From: MFD09286-c1 sp963701015
GTDB taxonomy: Bacteria; Bacteroidota; Bacteroidia; Bacteroidales; DTGW01
Reading direction: 5' to 3'
Assembly: GCA_963701015.1 (NCBI GenBank)
Contig: OY969556.1
Coordinates: 3,348,001 to 3,412,000, forward strand
DNA length: 64,000 nucleotides
Within the stretch, counting starts at the first letter, position 1; every line of letters begins with the position of its first letter. A program made the position numbers and the translations under genes. The notes beneath the pieces were generated by a model. It was not told the DNA's origin and searched no databases. It saw only the letters and a program-made list of their open reading frames with translations. Shown piece after piece: positions 36,670-44,730 of the stretch.

Positions 36670-38454
36670 ATGGAAGTAACCCGGATATTTGATTTGCTCG
36701 ACAATTTCAAAGAAAAATATGGTTATAAAGATGATGTAATTGCTGGTAAGGAAGATGGGAAATGGATAAAATACAATATCCATGAATATATTGAAAAATC
36801 GGAACTTTTCAGCACCGGGTTACTCGCAATGGGTTTGAAAAAAGGCGACAAAATTGTATCCATAATCAATAACCGCCCTGAATGGAACTTTATTGATATT
36901 GGTGCAAGTCAGGCCGGAATTATTCATATACCCGTTTATCCAACCATAAGTAAGGAAGATTATACTTATATTTTAAACCATTGCAAGCCAAAATTTATTA
37001 TAGTTTCAGATGTATCAATGTATGACAAAATAAGTCCCATCGCTGACTTAGCTGACATACACGATGTATATAGCATAAATACAATTAAAGGGGTTGAAAA
37101 TTGGAAAACTATTTTAGATGTTGGAAAATACGAAAGGAACAAATATTCGCTTGAATTGCAACAAATTAAAGCCGGAATTAAAGGCGATGATTTATTTACA
37201 ATTATTTATACAAGTGGTACTACCGGTTTTCCGAAAGGTGTAATGCTTTCGCACAATAATTTTATAAGCAATATAAAGGCTACCATAAATGTTCATAATG
37301 TTGGTGAGGAATCAAAAGCATTGAGCATTCTTCCTTTAAGTCATATTTACGAACGTTTCTTAAATTATCATTATCAGTATAAAGGAATAAGCATATATTA
37401 TGCTGAAAATATGGGAACTATCGGAGAAAATATCAAAGAAGTTCAACCAAGTTTATTTTGTTCAGTTCCAAGGGTTTTAGAACTTTTTTTTGAAAAAATC
37501 CAAAATACAGGTCATGATTTACCATTGTTAAATCGAATTATATTTTTTTGGGCAATTCGAATTGGGATGAAGTTCGACCCAAATAATCAACATAGATTTA
37601 TATACAATGTAAAGCGCCAGATTGCCGATAAGTTGGTTTATTCTAAAATCAGAAAATCACTCGGGAATAATTTAACCCTGGTTGTTTCAGGCGGAGCATC
37701 GCTGCAAACCCGATTAGCAAAAATGTTTTGGGCTTTTGGAATAAAAATTATTGAAGGCTATGGCTTAACTGAAACCTCACCTGTAATTGCTGTTAATGAT
37801 ATGGCTCATTCGCATGTAATGGTTGGAACAGTTGGCCCTGTAATAGAAAACGTTAAAGTAAAATTTGCAGAGGATGGTGAAATTCTTTGTAGCGGAAGTA
37901 ATGTTATGATGGGTTATTATAACGAACCTGAGTTAACAAAACAAGTTATTGACGAGGAAGGATGGTTTCATACAGGTGATATTGGAACACTTGAAGATGG
38001 AATATATTTAAAAATTACCGACAGAAAAAAAGAAATATTTAAACTTTCGAGTGGAAAATATATTGCGCCACAGGTAATTGAAAATAAATTAAAGGAGTCG
38101 GAATTTATTGAGCAAGCCATTGTAATTGGTGAAAACCAAAAATTTGCCAGCGCCCTTATTCAACCTAATTTCCCATTTCTCCACAATTGGTGTGCTATAC
38201 ATAAAATCCATTACCACGACAATGTCGATATGGTTGCAAAACCTGAAGTTATTCAACGTTACCAAACTGTTATCAATAGTATAAATCTTAATTTAGGTCA
38301 AACCGAACAGGTAAAACGAATAAGGTTAGTTGCCGATGAATGGTCAGTTATAGGAGGAGAACTCTCGCCTACTTTAAAACTAAAAAGAAAAAATATTCAG
38401 GAAAAATATAAAGATATTCAGGAACAAATCTATTTGTCGAAAAATGGCAACTAA
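36670..38454 (+). CDS. Long-chain acyl-CoA synthetase (AMP-forming)
   Basis: A 594-aa ANL-superfamily enzyme. The start is set at ATG 36670 (MEVTRIFDLLDNFKEKYGYK), because the longer frame reaches back into alaS. The P-loop is IIYTSGTTGFPKGVMLSHNN, followed by ILPLSHIYERF, SGGASLQTRLAKMFWAFGIKIIEGYGLTETSP and GWFHTGDIG, and the C-terminal hinge DRKKEIFKLSSGKYIAPQVIE. The length and the C-terminal domain match Bacteroidota LC-FACS (FadD15/ACSL-like). It activates fatty acids with CoA and ATP. A second, different acyl-CoA ligase is encoded at 57.9 kb. It follows alaS after 46 bases. Confidence 0.93.
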   Translation: MEVTRIFDLLDNFKEKYGYKDDVIAGKEDGKWIKYNIHEYIEKSELFSTGLLAMGLKKGDKIVSIINNRPEWNFIDIGASQAGIIHIPVYPTISKEDYTYILNHCKPKFIIVSDVSMYDKISPIADLADIHDVYSINTIKGVENWKTILDVGKYERNKYSLELQQIKAGIKGDDLFTIIYTSGTTGFPKGVMLSHNNFISNIKATINVHNVGEESKALSILPLSHIYERFLNYHYQYKGISIYYAENMGTIGENIKEVQPSLFCSVPRVLELFFEKIQNTGHDLPLLNRIIFFWAIRIGMKFDPNNQHRFIYNVKRQIADKLVYSKIRKSLGNNLTLVVSGGASLQTRLAKMFWAFGIKIIEGYGLTETSPVIAVNDMAHSHVMVGTVGPVIENVKVKFAEDGEILCSGSNVMMGYYNEPELTKQVIDEEGWFHTGDIGTLEDGIYLKITDRKKEIFKLSSGKYIAPQVIENKLKESEFIEQAIVIGENQKFASALIQPNFPFLHNWCAIHKIHYHDNVDMVAKPEVIQRYQTVINSINLNLGQTEQVKRIRLVADEWSVIGGELSPTLKLKRKNIQEKYKDIQEQIYLSKNGN

Positions 38455-38466
38455 TAGCTAATCAAA

Positions 38467-39258
38467 TTATTTTACTACCAATTGAGTGAGCTCGGTAAAT
38501 TCATTTACCGAAAGTTGTTCAGGACGTTTATTAAATATTTCAGCGCTCAATTTTTCAGGTGTATAATAAGCCCTAAGTGAATTCCGAAGCGTTTTTCGTC
38601 GTTGGTTAAATGATGATTTTACAATTTTAAAAAACAATTCTTCATTACAATCTAGCTTAAATGTTGAATTTCGTGTTAATCTTATTACAGCGCTTTTAAC
38701 TTTTGGAGGAGGGGTAAAAACATTCTCGTTTACGGTAAACAAATATTTAATGTCATAGAATGCCTGCAATAAAACGCTTAAAATTCCGTAAGTTTTACTT
38801 CCCGGAGTAGTTGCAATCCGCTCAGCAACTTCTTTTTGTATCATGCAAACAGTTTGTTCTACATAATTTCGCTGTTCAAGAATTTTAAAAAATATCTGGC
38901 TTGAAATATTGTAAGGAAAATTTCCAATGATTGTATATTTTTCGCTGAACAATTTGTCCAACTGCAATTCCAGGAAATCGGCTGCTATAATTTGATTGTC
39001 GGTTAATTTGAGATTTTCTTTAAGGTAGTCAACCGATTCTTTATCAATTTCTACCACTTTAATATTGGAATGTTTTTCCAGTAAAAATTTAGTAAGAACG
39101 CCCATTCCTGGTCCAATTTCAAGAACTAAATTTGGTGAACCTTTAATGCTCGATACAATTTTATTCGCTATATTCTGGTCATTTAAAAAATGCTGTCCAA
39201 GACTCTTTTTGGGACGGACAAATAAATTCGATGTTGAGCTAATGTGCTGATGTGTCAA
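38467..39258 (-). CDS. rsmA: 16S rRNA (adenine1518/1519-N6) dimethyltransferase
   Basis: Dimethylates two adjacent adenines in the 3' hairpin of 16S rRNA during 30S assembly; also called KsgA. It has 263 aa. Motifs: KSLGQHFLNDQNIANKIV, the SAM-binding LEIGPGMGVLTKFLLE, VVEIDKE, AADFLEL and the catalytic NFPYNISSQIF (NFPY in place of the common N-L-P-Y). The C-terminal domain has FTPPPKVKSAVIRL and FNQRRKTLRNSL. It is the last gene of a pyrE-SRPBCC-rsmA run, with 45 bases to the gene upstream. Confidence 0.95.
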   Translation of the reverse strand: MTHQHISSTSNLFVRPKKSLGQHFLNDQNIANKIVSSIKGSPNLVLEIGPGMGVLTKFLLEKHSNIKVVEIDKESVDYLKENLKLTDNQIIAADFLELQLDKLFSEKYTIIGNFPYNISSQIFFKILEQRNYVEQTVCMIQKEVAERIATTPGSKTYGILSVLLQAFYDIKYLFTVNENVFTPPPKVKSAVIRLTRNSTFKLDCNEELFFKIVKSSFNQRRKTLRNSLRAYYTPEKLSAEIFNKRPEQLSVNEFTELTQLVVK

Positions 39259-39303
39259 TTTAATAATTTGCTAATATTTCCTTTAACTTTTAAAATCTTC
39301 AAC

Positions 39304-39711
39304 TCAAAAAGGTATTTTTTCCAGCTGATCCGCTAAGGTATCAACAAAATTTTGCAAAGGTTTTGAAGCCATCATTTTAATCATTGGGTTTAAATCGGCT
39401 TTAATTGTAAGTTTAATACGGGTATCGTTTATTTCCTGCTCTTTTAATTGAATCCAGAAGGTGAAATTTATTTTACTGCCTTCTTCACCACTAATTTTAA
39501 TAAGTGAAAATGGTTCTTTTTCAATAATCTGTAGTCCGGCATCACCAATTCCATCAACTGTAAAATGACACGTATCCTCAGTTGCTTTCCAGTTTTTAAC
39601 TTTTTCGGGTGGCACTAAACGGCTGAAATTGTTAAAATTAGATAGAAAATTAAACGCTCTTTCAGCGCTGCCATTTATTTTGCCAATTTTACTTTCAATT
39701 TTTGTTTCCAT
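39304..39711 (-). CDS. SRPBCC-family (START-like) protein
   Basis: A 135-aa cytoplasmic protein without signal or membrane segment. It starts METKIESKIGKINGSAERAFNFLSNFNNFSRLV and has alternating strands (FTVDGIGDAGLQI, KINFTFWIQL, TRIKLTIKADLNP), then a long C-terminal helix (LQNFVDTLADQLEKI). This is the helix-grip pattern of the polyketide-cyclase/START group, which binds hydrophobic ligands. No catalytic role can be read. In Bacteroidota this small gene is often found beside pyrE, as here (35 bases downstream of it). Function unknown. Confidence 0.82.
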   Translation of the reverse strand: METKIESKIGKINGSAERAFNFLSNFNNFSRLVPPEKVKNWKATEDTCHFTVDGIGDAGLQIIEKEPFSLIKISGEEGSKINFTFWIQLKEQEINDTRIKLTIKADLNPMIKMMASKPLQNFVDTLADQLEKIPF

Positions 39712-39746
39712 AAACTATTCTAATACAAATTTCAAACGAATATAAT

Positions 39747-40376
39747 TTAATTCAGCCATTTATCAGGTGCTTCACGCCATTTTTTAAGCACATCCGTTTC
39801 ACTTTGTTTAATATAACCAATTTCAAGTGCTAATTCAATTAAAGCATTGTAATTGCTTAAAGTCACAAGCTTTACTTTTGCTTTGTTGAAATTGTCTATT
39901 GCTGTGGGAAACCCATAAGTAAAAATCGCCATCATACCAATTACTTCAGCACCAGCATTTCTGACAGCTTCAACTGCTTTTAGACTACTTCCCCCGGTTG
40001 AAATTAAATCTTCAATTATAATCACTTTCTGGCCCGATTTTAAATCCCCTTCAATTAAATTAGTCAATCCATGTTCTTTTGGAGCAGAGCGAATATAACA
40101 AAATGGTTTGTTCAAAATATCGGCAACTAATGCTCCCTGGGCAATAGCGCCAGTTGCAACTCCGGCAATAACATCAAAATTTGAAAATTCCGATTTAATA
40201 ATTTCGGCAAATGCATTTTTAATAAAATTTCTGATTTCAGGGAATGCAAGGGTTTTACGGTTATCACAATATATAGGCGATTTCCAGCCCGAAGCCCAGG
40301 TAAAAGGATTTGATGGTTGAAGTTTTATTGCATTACTTTGCAACAGAAATTCAGCTATTTTTTTGTTATAATCCAT
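39747..40376 (-). CDS. pyrE: Orotate phosphoribosyltransferase
   Basis: Makes OMP from orotate and PRPP, the fifth step of pyrimidine synthesis. It has 209 aa from ATG 40376 (MDYNKKIAEFLLQSNAI); a start 42 bases upstream would overlap the divergent NUDIX gene. Marks: PFTWASGWKSPIYCDNR, GVATGAIAQGALVADIL, the loop SAPKEHGLTNLIEG and the PRPP site VIIIEDLISTGGSSLKAVEAV. Only 22 bases separate its start codon from the divergent NUDIX start, so each promoter must lie partly within the other gene. Confidence 0.95.
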   Translation of the reverse strand: MDYNKKIAEFLLQSNAIKLQPSNPFTWASGWKSPIYCDNRKTLAFPEIRNFIKNAFAEIIKSEFSNFDVIAGVATGAIAQGALVADILNKPFCYIRSAPKEHGLTNLIEGDLKSGQKVIIIEDLISTGGSSLKAVEAVRNAGAEVIGMMAIFTYGFPTAIDNFNKAKVKLVTLSNYNALIELALEIGYIKQSETDVLKKWREAPDKWLN

Positions 40377-40398
40377 GGTTTCATAAATTAAATTGCAA

Positions 40399-41013
40399 AT
40401 GTATAAAGTTTTTTTCAACGATAGTTTTTTGATTATTTCAGATTATTTAGAAGTTTTGGATATAGAAAATTCAAGTATTTCTGAAATTAAGAAATTTAGT
40501 CAAATCAATTCATGGCTTGATGAAGTTGAAGAATCTTCATTCTCCAAAAATATTTATTTTAGAAGTGTTGATATTAAAAAGGATTGGAAAACATTCGTTA
40601 AAAAATTTAAGCTCATTGCTGCTGCGGGAGGATTGGTTCAAAACAATGACAATAAATATTTATTAATTTTCAGAAGGGGAAAATGGGACTTGCCAAAAGG
40701 CAAAATTGATAAAGGCGAAACCATTGAAAATGCTGCAATTCGTGAGGTTATGGAAGAAACCGGTCTGCAAAATATTCATTTAGTAAATTCAATCGGTACA
40801 ACATATCATATTTACAGAACAAAAGGAAAACTGGCAATAAAGCCAACCTATTGGTATTTAATGAAATGTATTGGAAATGAAATGCTGGTTCCACAACGGA
40901 AAGAAGATATTGAAAAAGCACAATGGATTTCAATAATAGAAATTAAGGCAATTTTAAGGTTTTCATTTTCATCCATTCAGGAAATTCTTGTTAAAACATT
41001 GGATATTAAATAG
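40399..41013 (+). CDS. NUDIX hydrolase
   Basis: A 204-aa protein with start ATG 40399 (MYKVFFNDSFLII); an in-frame TTG two codons earlier is less likely. An N-terminal domain of about 75 residues, seen beside NUDIX in Bacteroidota, is followed by the NUDIX fold: AAGGLVQNNDNKYLLIFRRGKWDLPKGKIDKGE. The NUDIX box G-x5-E-x7-RE-x2-EE-x-GL is complete (GKIDKGETIENAAIREVMEE). It probably cleaves a nucleoside diphosphate derivative such as an 8-oxo-dGTP-like or ADP-ribose-like compound; the substrate is not readable. Divergent from pyrE. Confidence 0.92.
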   Translation: MYKVFFNDSFLIISDYLEVLDIENSSISEIKKFSQINSWLDEVEESSFSKNIYFRSVDIKKDWKTFVKKFKLIAAAGGLVQNNDNKYLLIFRRGKWDLPKGKIDKGETIENAAIREVMEETGLQNIHLVNSIGTTYHIYRTKGKLAIKPTYWYLMKCIGNEMLVPQRKEDIEKAQWISIIEIKAILRFSFSSIQEILVKTLDIK

Positions 41014-41029
41014 AATATCAATATTAGTC

Positions 41030-41168
41030 CTACTTTAACACATTCAAAGTCTTCCATGATTTTCAGCTTTATATACCCCAAGCCCTAAAGGGTGAAAGCT
41101 GAAAATCAAACTGTTCCCTTTAGGGATTAAGGGTAAAAACAGTTTGGTTTTCGAATCTGTTAAAGTAG
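41030..41168. repeat. Folded palindromic intergenic element (REP/MITE-like)
   Basis: The ends are perfect 11-base inverted repeats, CTACTTTAACA (41030-41040) and TGTTAAAGTAG (41158-41168). Inside are GATTTTCAGCTTT/AAAGCTGAAAATC (41058-41070 with 41095-41107) and a 15-base stem of 41101-41115 with 41138-41152 (one G-T). The two inner stems share bases 41101-41107 and cannot form together. Their loops carry CCCTAAAGGG and its reverse complement CCCTTTAGGG. No ORF. It could be a miniature mobile/REP element or a structured RNA. Confidence 0.75.
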
Positions 41169-41266
41169 AATTAATAATTTTTAAAAATTTATTTTAAACC
41201 TTTTAATATGTTTATCGTCTATACATTCAAATCAAAAATTTTAATGTATCACTAAAAATATTAATT

Positions 41267-42274
41267 ATGAACAAATCAAGAACAATTTATGGCATATTTG
41301 CCTTATTATTATTGGGCGCAATTACATTTTACGCGTGCAAAAAGGATACAACAACTACAAATTCAGGGGCTTCTAATACAACAGCCAAAACAGTTAACCA
41401 GGTTCAAACTTCAGAATCGCAGGATGCAACTGCCAGTAAGGTTGAAACTGATATTGATAATGAAGCTGATGATTTAGAAGCTAATGGTTATACAACTACC
41501 GCTACAAAAGATGCCGCCAGTACTTGTGTTTCAATTTCAATTGATTCAACTTCAACCAAAAAACTCTGGCCAAGGACAATTACATTAAATTATAATTGCA
41601 GTGATACTGTAAATGGAGAAGTAATTAAACAAACCGGCATAGTAAGTATTTCAGTTGACACACTAATGATAAACAAAAAAAGAGGTTATTCTAGAAGTAT
41701 TAGCTTTAATAATTACTCAATAACTACAGATAGTTCAACAATTGTTATCAATGGTACCCGAAACTTAAAAAGAATTGCCATTATACCAAGTATAACATCA
41801 ACAAACTTTAGATTAGAACTTAAAGACTCAGTAACTTCAAATTTAAACTTTTCAATAAAATATATTGATTATAAAGGAGCCACTGACACAACAGTAACAT
41901 TTACTCGTAAAGCTGCCAGGGTAAGGGATGTTGTTTTAAACTATACCAAAGTATTAAGAATTTGGGTAAACATGATTAAAAATGACACTATTACTTTTAC
42001 CGGACAAGTTTCAGGAGTTGATATTATAGGTAATAGTTATGTAAGAATGATACCAGCAACTGATCCAATTGTTGTATCCTATTGTCCAATTTGGCCACAT
42101 AATGAAATTATTACAGGTGAAATTGATTTAACCTCAAATGGAACAAACATTGCAACAATTACTTATACGGCAAATGGATGTTCTACCAATGCCACTCTGA
42201 CAACACCTGATGGTAAAATTAAAAATAGGAAGATTAACAGAAAATTCGGATTAAGTCTTAAAAAATGGTGGTAA
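41267..42274 (+). CDS. Uncharacterised Thr/Ser-rich lipoprotein
   Basis: A 335-aa protein of no family I recognise. The signal is MNKSRTIYGIFALLLLGAITFYAC with lipobox Cys24, followed by KKD and a Thr/Ser/Asn-rich linker up to about residue 85. The remaining 250 residues look like beta-rich repeats with alternating Thr/Ser/Val/Ile, including two similar passages (SCVSISIDSTSTKKLWPRTITLNYNC and its C-terminal counterpart NEIITGEIDLTSNGTNIATITY). It ends in a basic KIKNRKINRKFGLSLKKWW. Probably an outer-membrane lipoprotein. A terminator follows 18 bases after the stop. Confidence 0.75.
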   Translation: MNKSRTIYGIFALLLLGAITFYACKKDTTTTNSGASNTTAKTVNQVQTSESQDATASKVETDIDNEADDLEANGYTTTATKDAASTCVSISIDSTSTKKLWPRTITLNYNCSDTVNGEVIKQTGIVSISVDTLMINKKRGYSRSISFNNYSITTDSSTIVINGTRNLKRIAIIPSITSTNFRLELKDSVTSNLNFSIKYIDYKGATDTTVTFTRKAARVRDVVLNYTKVLRIWVNMIKNDTITFTGQVSGVDIIGNSYVRMIPATDPIVVSYCPIWPHNEIITGEIDLTSNGTNIATITYTANGCSTNATLTTPDGKIKNRKINRKFGLSLKKWW

Positions 42275-42292
42275 TTGAATAACCTTATTAAA

Positions 42293-42325
42293 CAATAAAA
42301 GCTGCACCAATTGCAGCTTTTATTG
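42293..42325. terminator. Bidirectional intrinsic terminator
   Basis: Perfect 14-base arms CAATAAAAGCTGCA and TGCAGCTTTTATTG with a 5-base loop. It has A/T tracts on both sides and sits between the lipoprotein gene and the convergent S41 gene. Confidence 0.85.
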
Positions 42326-42367
42326 TTTCTCATATGTTAATTTTTCTTTTCTTTCAAATAACAATAA

Positions 42368-43978
42368 TTATTTTTCAATTTCTTTTAGAGCTACTTCGAG
42401 TGTATTGTCTATTTTACGCATAATAGGAAAAAATCCGGCATTGTCCATGATATCTCTGGCAACATTTGCCTCCAATTCAACTTCAAGTAGCTTGCCTGAA
42501 AATTTCACCTCCTTTGCTTCTGGTTTTAAACCTTTCTTCTCAGTATAAGCTACAAAATCATTCAACAGGTTTTGTTTTGCCAAATACTTTTGTAATTCAT
42601 TTACATTGGTAAACTTTTTTAAATTATTGCGGTTATGATCGCTATAGGTAAAAGCAAACCTGTAAATTAATCCCATATTATTTACATCGTCGTAAAATTT
42701 AGTATTGCCAACAGTATCAAGCGGCACAAAAATATCAGGCATAATACCACCGCCGCCATAAACAATTTTTCCTCCCGGAGTTTTATATTTCAACGAATCA
42801 TTAAAATGAATGCTGTCTTTATTTTCAAATTCACCACGCTTAAAGCGGTTTGAAATATCGCGGTAATAACTTTCAATGCCATTTTTATACGACTTTTGAA
42901 TACAACGACCGGTTGGCGTATAATAGCGTGCAATTGTCAATCGAATTGCAGAACCATCGGCCAATGGAAGTTGTTCCTGTACTAAACCTTTGCCAAAAGA
43001 ACGCCTGCCAATAATTGTACCACGGTCATTATCCTGAATTGCCCCAGCTAGAATTTCAGATGCTGAGGCTGTATATTCATCAATTAAAATAACTACTTTA
43101 TCCGATTCGCAAACACCATCATCTGTGGCTCTGAATTCTTCACGTGGTTTAGCGCGGCCTTTTGTATAAACAATTAGTTTACCGTTGCTTAAAAACTGGT
43201 CGGCTACGCCAATTGCTGCATCTAAATAACCGCCACCATTGTCACGCAAATCGAGAATAATTTTCTTCATCCCTTGCGCATGTAGTTTATTTACCGCGCT
43301 TATAAATTCATCTTTGGTAGTTCGGGCAAATTGGCTAATTTTAATATAACCTGTGGTTTTATCCATCATATAAGCAATATCTACACTGTAAAGCGGAATT
43401 CGGTCACGTGTTATTTCAAAAGATAATTCCTTTTTGTAACCCAGACGTTTAATAGTAACATTTACTTTTGTACCTCTCGGGCCTTTTAATTTTTTAACTA
43501 TGGCCTCGCTTCCCAATTTTTTCCCGGCAACAATTGAATCATTAACCTTAACAATTCGGTCGCCTGCCATAATTCCAACCAATGCCGATGGACCGTGTGG
43601 GATAGTATTAATTACAACAACAGTATCGTTTTGCATATTAAATTGCACACCTATTCCGCTAAAATTTCCTTCGAGTGGTTCATTAACTGCCTGAAGGTCT
43701 TCAGCAGGAATATAAGTTGTATGCGGATCAAGCTCTTTTAGAAAAGAAACTATGGCTTCTTCAGTAATTTTTTTCATCGATACCGAATCAACATATTCCT
43801 CTTCAACATATTTAACAACATTCTGAAGTTTATCACTTTTTGGCAACAGCAATAAATTTCCGTTTACCATTTGTGGCCTTTTGTTAACAGCCATTCCAAT
43901 TAATATGCCCAATACAATAGCAACAGCCAAAAATATTGGCAAATAAACTGCCGTGCGTTTTTCTTTATTTTCTGTCAT
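42368..43978 (-). CDS. S41-family C-terminal processing protease (CtpA-like)
   Basis: A 536-aa inner-membrane-anchored periplasmic protease. TM is at about residues 10-30; an N-terminal helical part (LQNVVKYVEEEYVD, KELDPHTTYI) precedes a PDZ domain at about 95-180 (GIGVQFN, GIMAGDRIVKVNDS). The catalytic domain has LDLRDNGGGYLDAA, the Ser in EYTASASEILAGAIQD (305/307) and the general-base Lys330 in SFGKGLVQEQ. This Ser/Lys dyad marks tail-specific proteases. Its start overlaps the dCMP deaminase stop by four bases (ATGA), so the two are translationally coupled. Confidence 0.94.
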   Translation of the reverse strand: MTENKEKRTAVYLPIFLAVAIVLGILIGMAVNKRPQMVNGNLLLLPKSDKLQNVVKYVEEEYVDSVSMKKITEEAIVSFLKELDPHTTYIPAEDLQAVNEPLEGNFSGIGVQFNMQNDTVVVINTIPHGPSALVGIMAGDRIVKVNDSIVAGKKLGSEAIVKKLKGPRGTKVNVTIKRLGYKKELSFEITRDRIPLYSVDIAYMMDKTTGYIKISQFARTTKDEFISAVNKLHAQGMKKIILDLRDNGGGYLDAAIGVADQFLSNGKLIVYTKGRAKPREEFRATDDGVCESDKVVILIDEYTASASEILAGAIQDNDRGTIIGRRSFGKGLVQEQLPLADGSAIRLTIARYYTPTGRCIQKSYKNGIESYYRDISNRFKRGEFENKDSIHFNDSLKYKTPGGKIVYGGGGIMPDIFVPLDTVGNTKFYDDVNNMGLIYRFAFTYSDHNRNNLKKFTNVNELQKYLAKQNLLNDFVAYTEKKGLKPEAKEVKFSGKLLEVELEANVARDIMDNAGFFPIMRKIDNTLEVALKEIEK

Positions 43979-44418
43979 TCTGTTAAATTAATGTGTACAA
44001 TTTCTACTCCAGCCCTTTCAAGTATTTTCAGGCCATCTTCATTATGATATTTATCGGAAAACACAACCCTGCTTATGCCTGATTGAATAATTAATTTTGA
44101 ACATTCCAAACAAGGAGAAGTTGTGATATATAAGGTAGCATTTTCGCTACTGTTGTTCGATTTCGCAACTTTAGTGATAGCGTTTGCTTCGGCATGAAGC
44201 ACATACGGTTTGGTTTTAAAATCGTCGTCTTCGCAATTATTTTCAAATCCGGCAGGAGTTCCATTGTATCCATCTGATATTATCATTTTGTCTTTAACAA
44301 TTAAAGCGCCTACTTGCCTACGTTTACAATATGAATTTTGTGCCCAAATTTTAGCCATCGACAAATAACGTCTGTCAAATTGCTCCTGCTTCTCTTTGTA
44401 AGGATGTAAAATGTGCAT
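43975..44418 (-). CDS. Deoxycytidylate (dCMP) deaminase
   Basis: A 147-aa zinc deaminase. The metal and proton-shuttle motif HAEANAI and the second ligand pair PCLECSKLI are complete. The ordering (CKRRQVGALIVKDKMIISDGYNGTPAGFENNCED) is the dCMP-deaminase/ComEB type, which provides dUMP for thymidylate synthesis. It begins a two-gene operon with the CtpA-like protease (four-base overlap); this adjacency is known in Bacteroidota although the functions are unrelated. A promoter lies at 44439-44470. No allosteric region can be identified. Confidence 0.92.
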   Translation of the reverse strand: MHILHPYKEKQEQFDRRYLSMAKIWAQNSYCKRRQVGALIVKDKMIISDGYNGTPAGFENNCEDDDFKTKPYVLHAEANAITKVAKSNNSSENATLYITTSPCLECSKLIIQSGISRVVFSDKYHNEDGLKILERAGVEIVHINLTE

Positions 44419-44438
44419 TTTAAAAAAATGTATTTATG

Positions 44439-44470
44439 CAAATTTATTCTATTATTTCTTCATGCTTAAA
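44439..44470 (-). promoter_or_regulatory. Promoter of the dCMP deaminase-protease operon
   Basis: On the minus strand TTTA (44467-44470), 20 bases, then TAAATTTG (44439-44446). The -7 box is exact; the -33 element is 3 of 4. Confidence 0.55.
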
Positions 44471-44675
44471 ATTCATTAATAATTGATCGGAATTTTTATC
44501 AGAATTTAAGCACTTTTAAGAATTCGTCTAAATTGTGGAAATTAAAAATTGAAGACAATTACATCTTTAAATTTTATGGAATATTATTATATTTACATTA
44601 AATGAATTATTATTCAATAATAAAACAGCTGTAATTACCTGATTTTAATTTATTTAAATTAAAAAATAATTTCGG

Positions 44676-44705
44676 TTTGGTATTAATATTTTAAACAATA
44701 ATTTG
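44676..44705 (+). promoter_or_regulatory. Promoter candidate for the exopolysaccharide operon; rest of the 44419-44730 gap
   Basis: TTTG (44676-44679), 19 bases, then TAATTTG (44699-44705), one spacer base short of consensus, 25 bases before the SPOR-like gene. The remaining 312-base gap is AT-rich with the divergent promoter at its left end and no other ORF or hairpin that I trust. Confidence 0.4.
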
Positions 44706-44730
44706 GAAATAGATACTTAATTTTAGGCAG

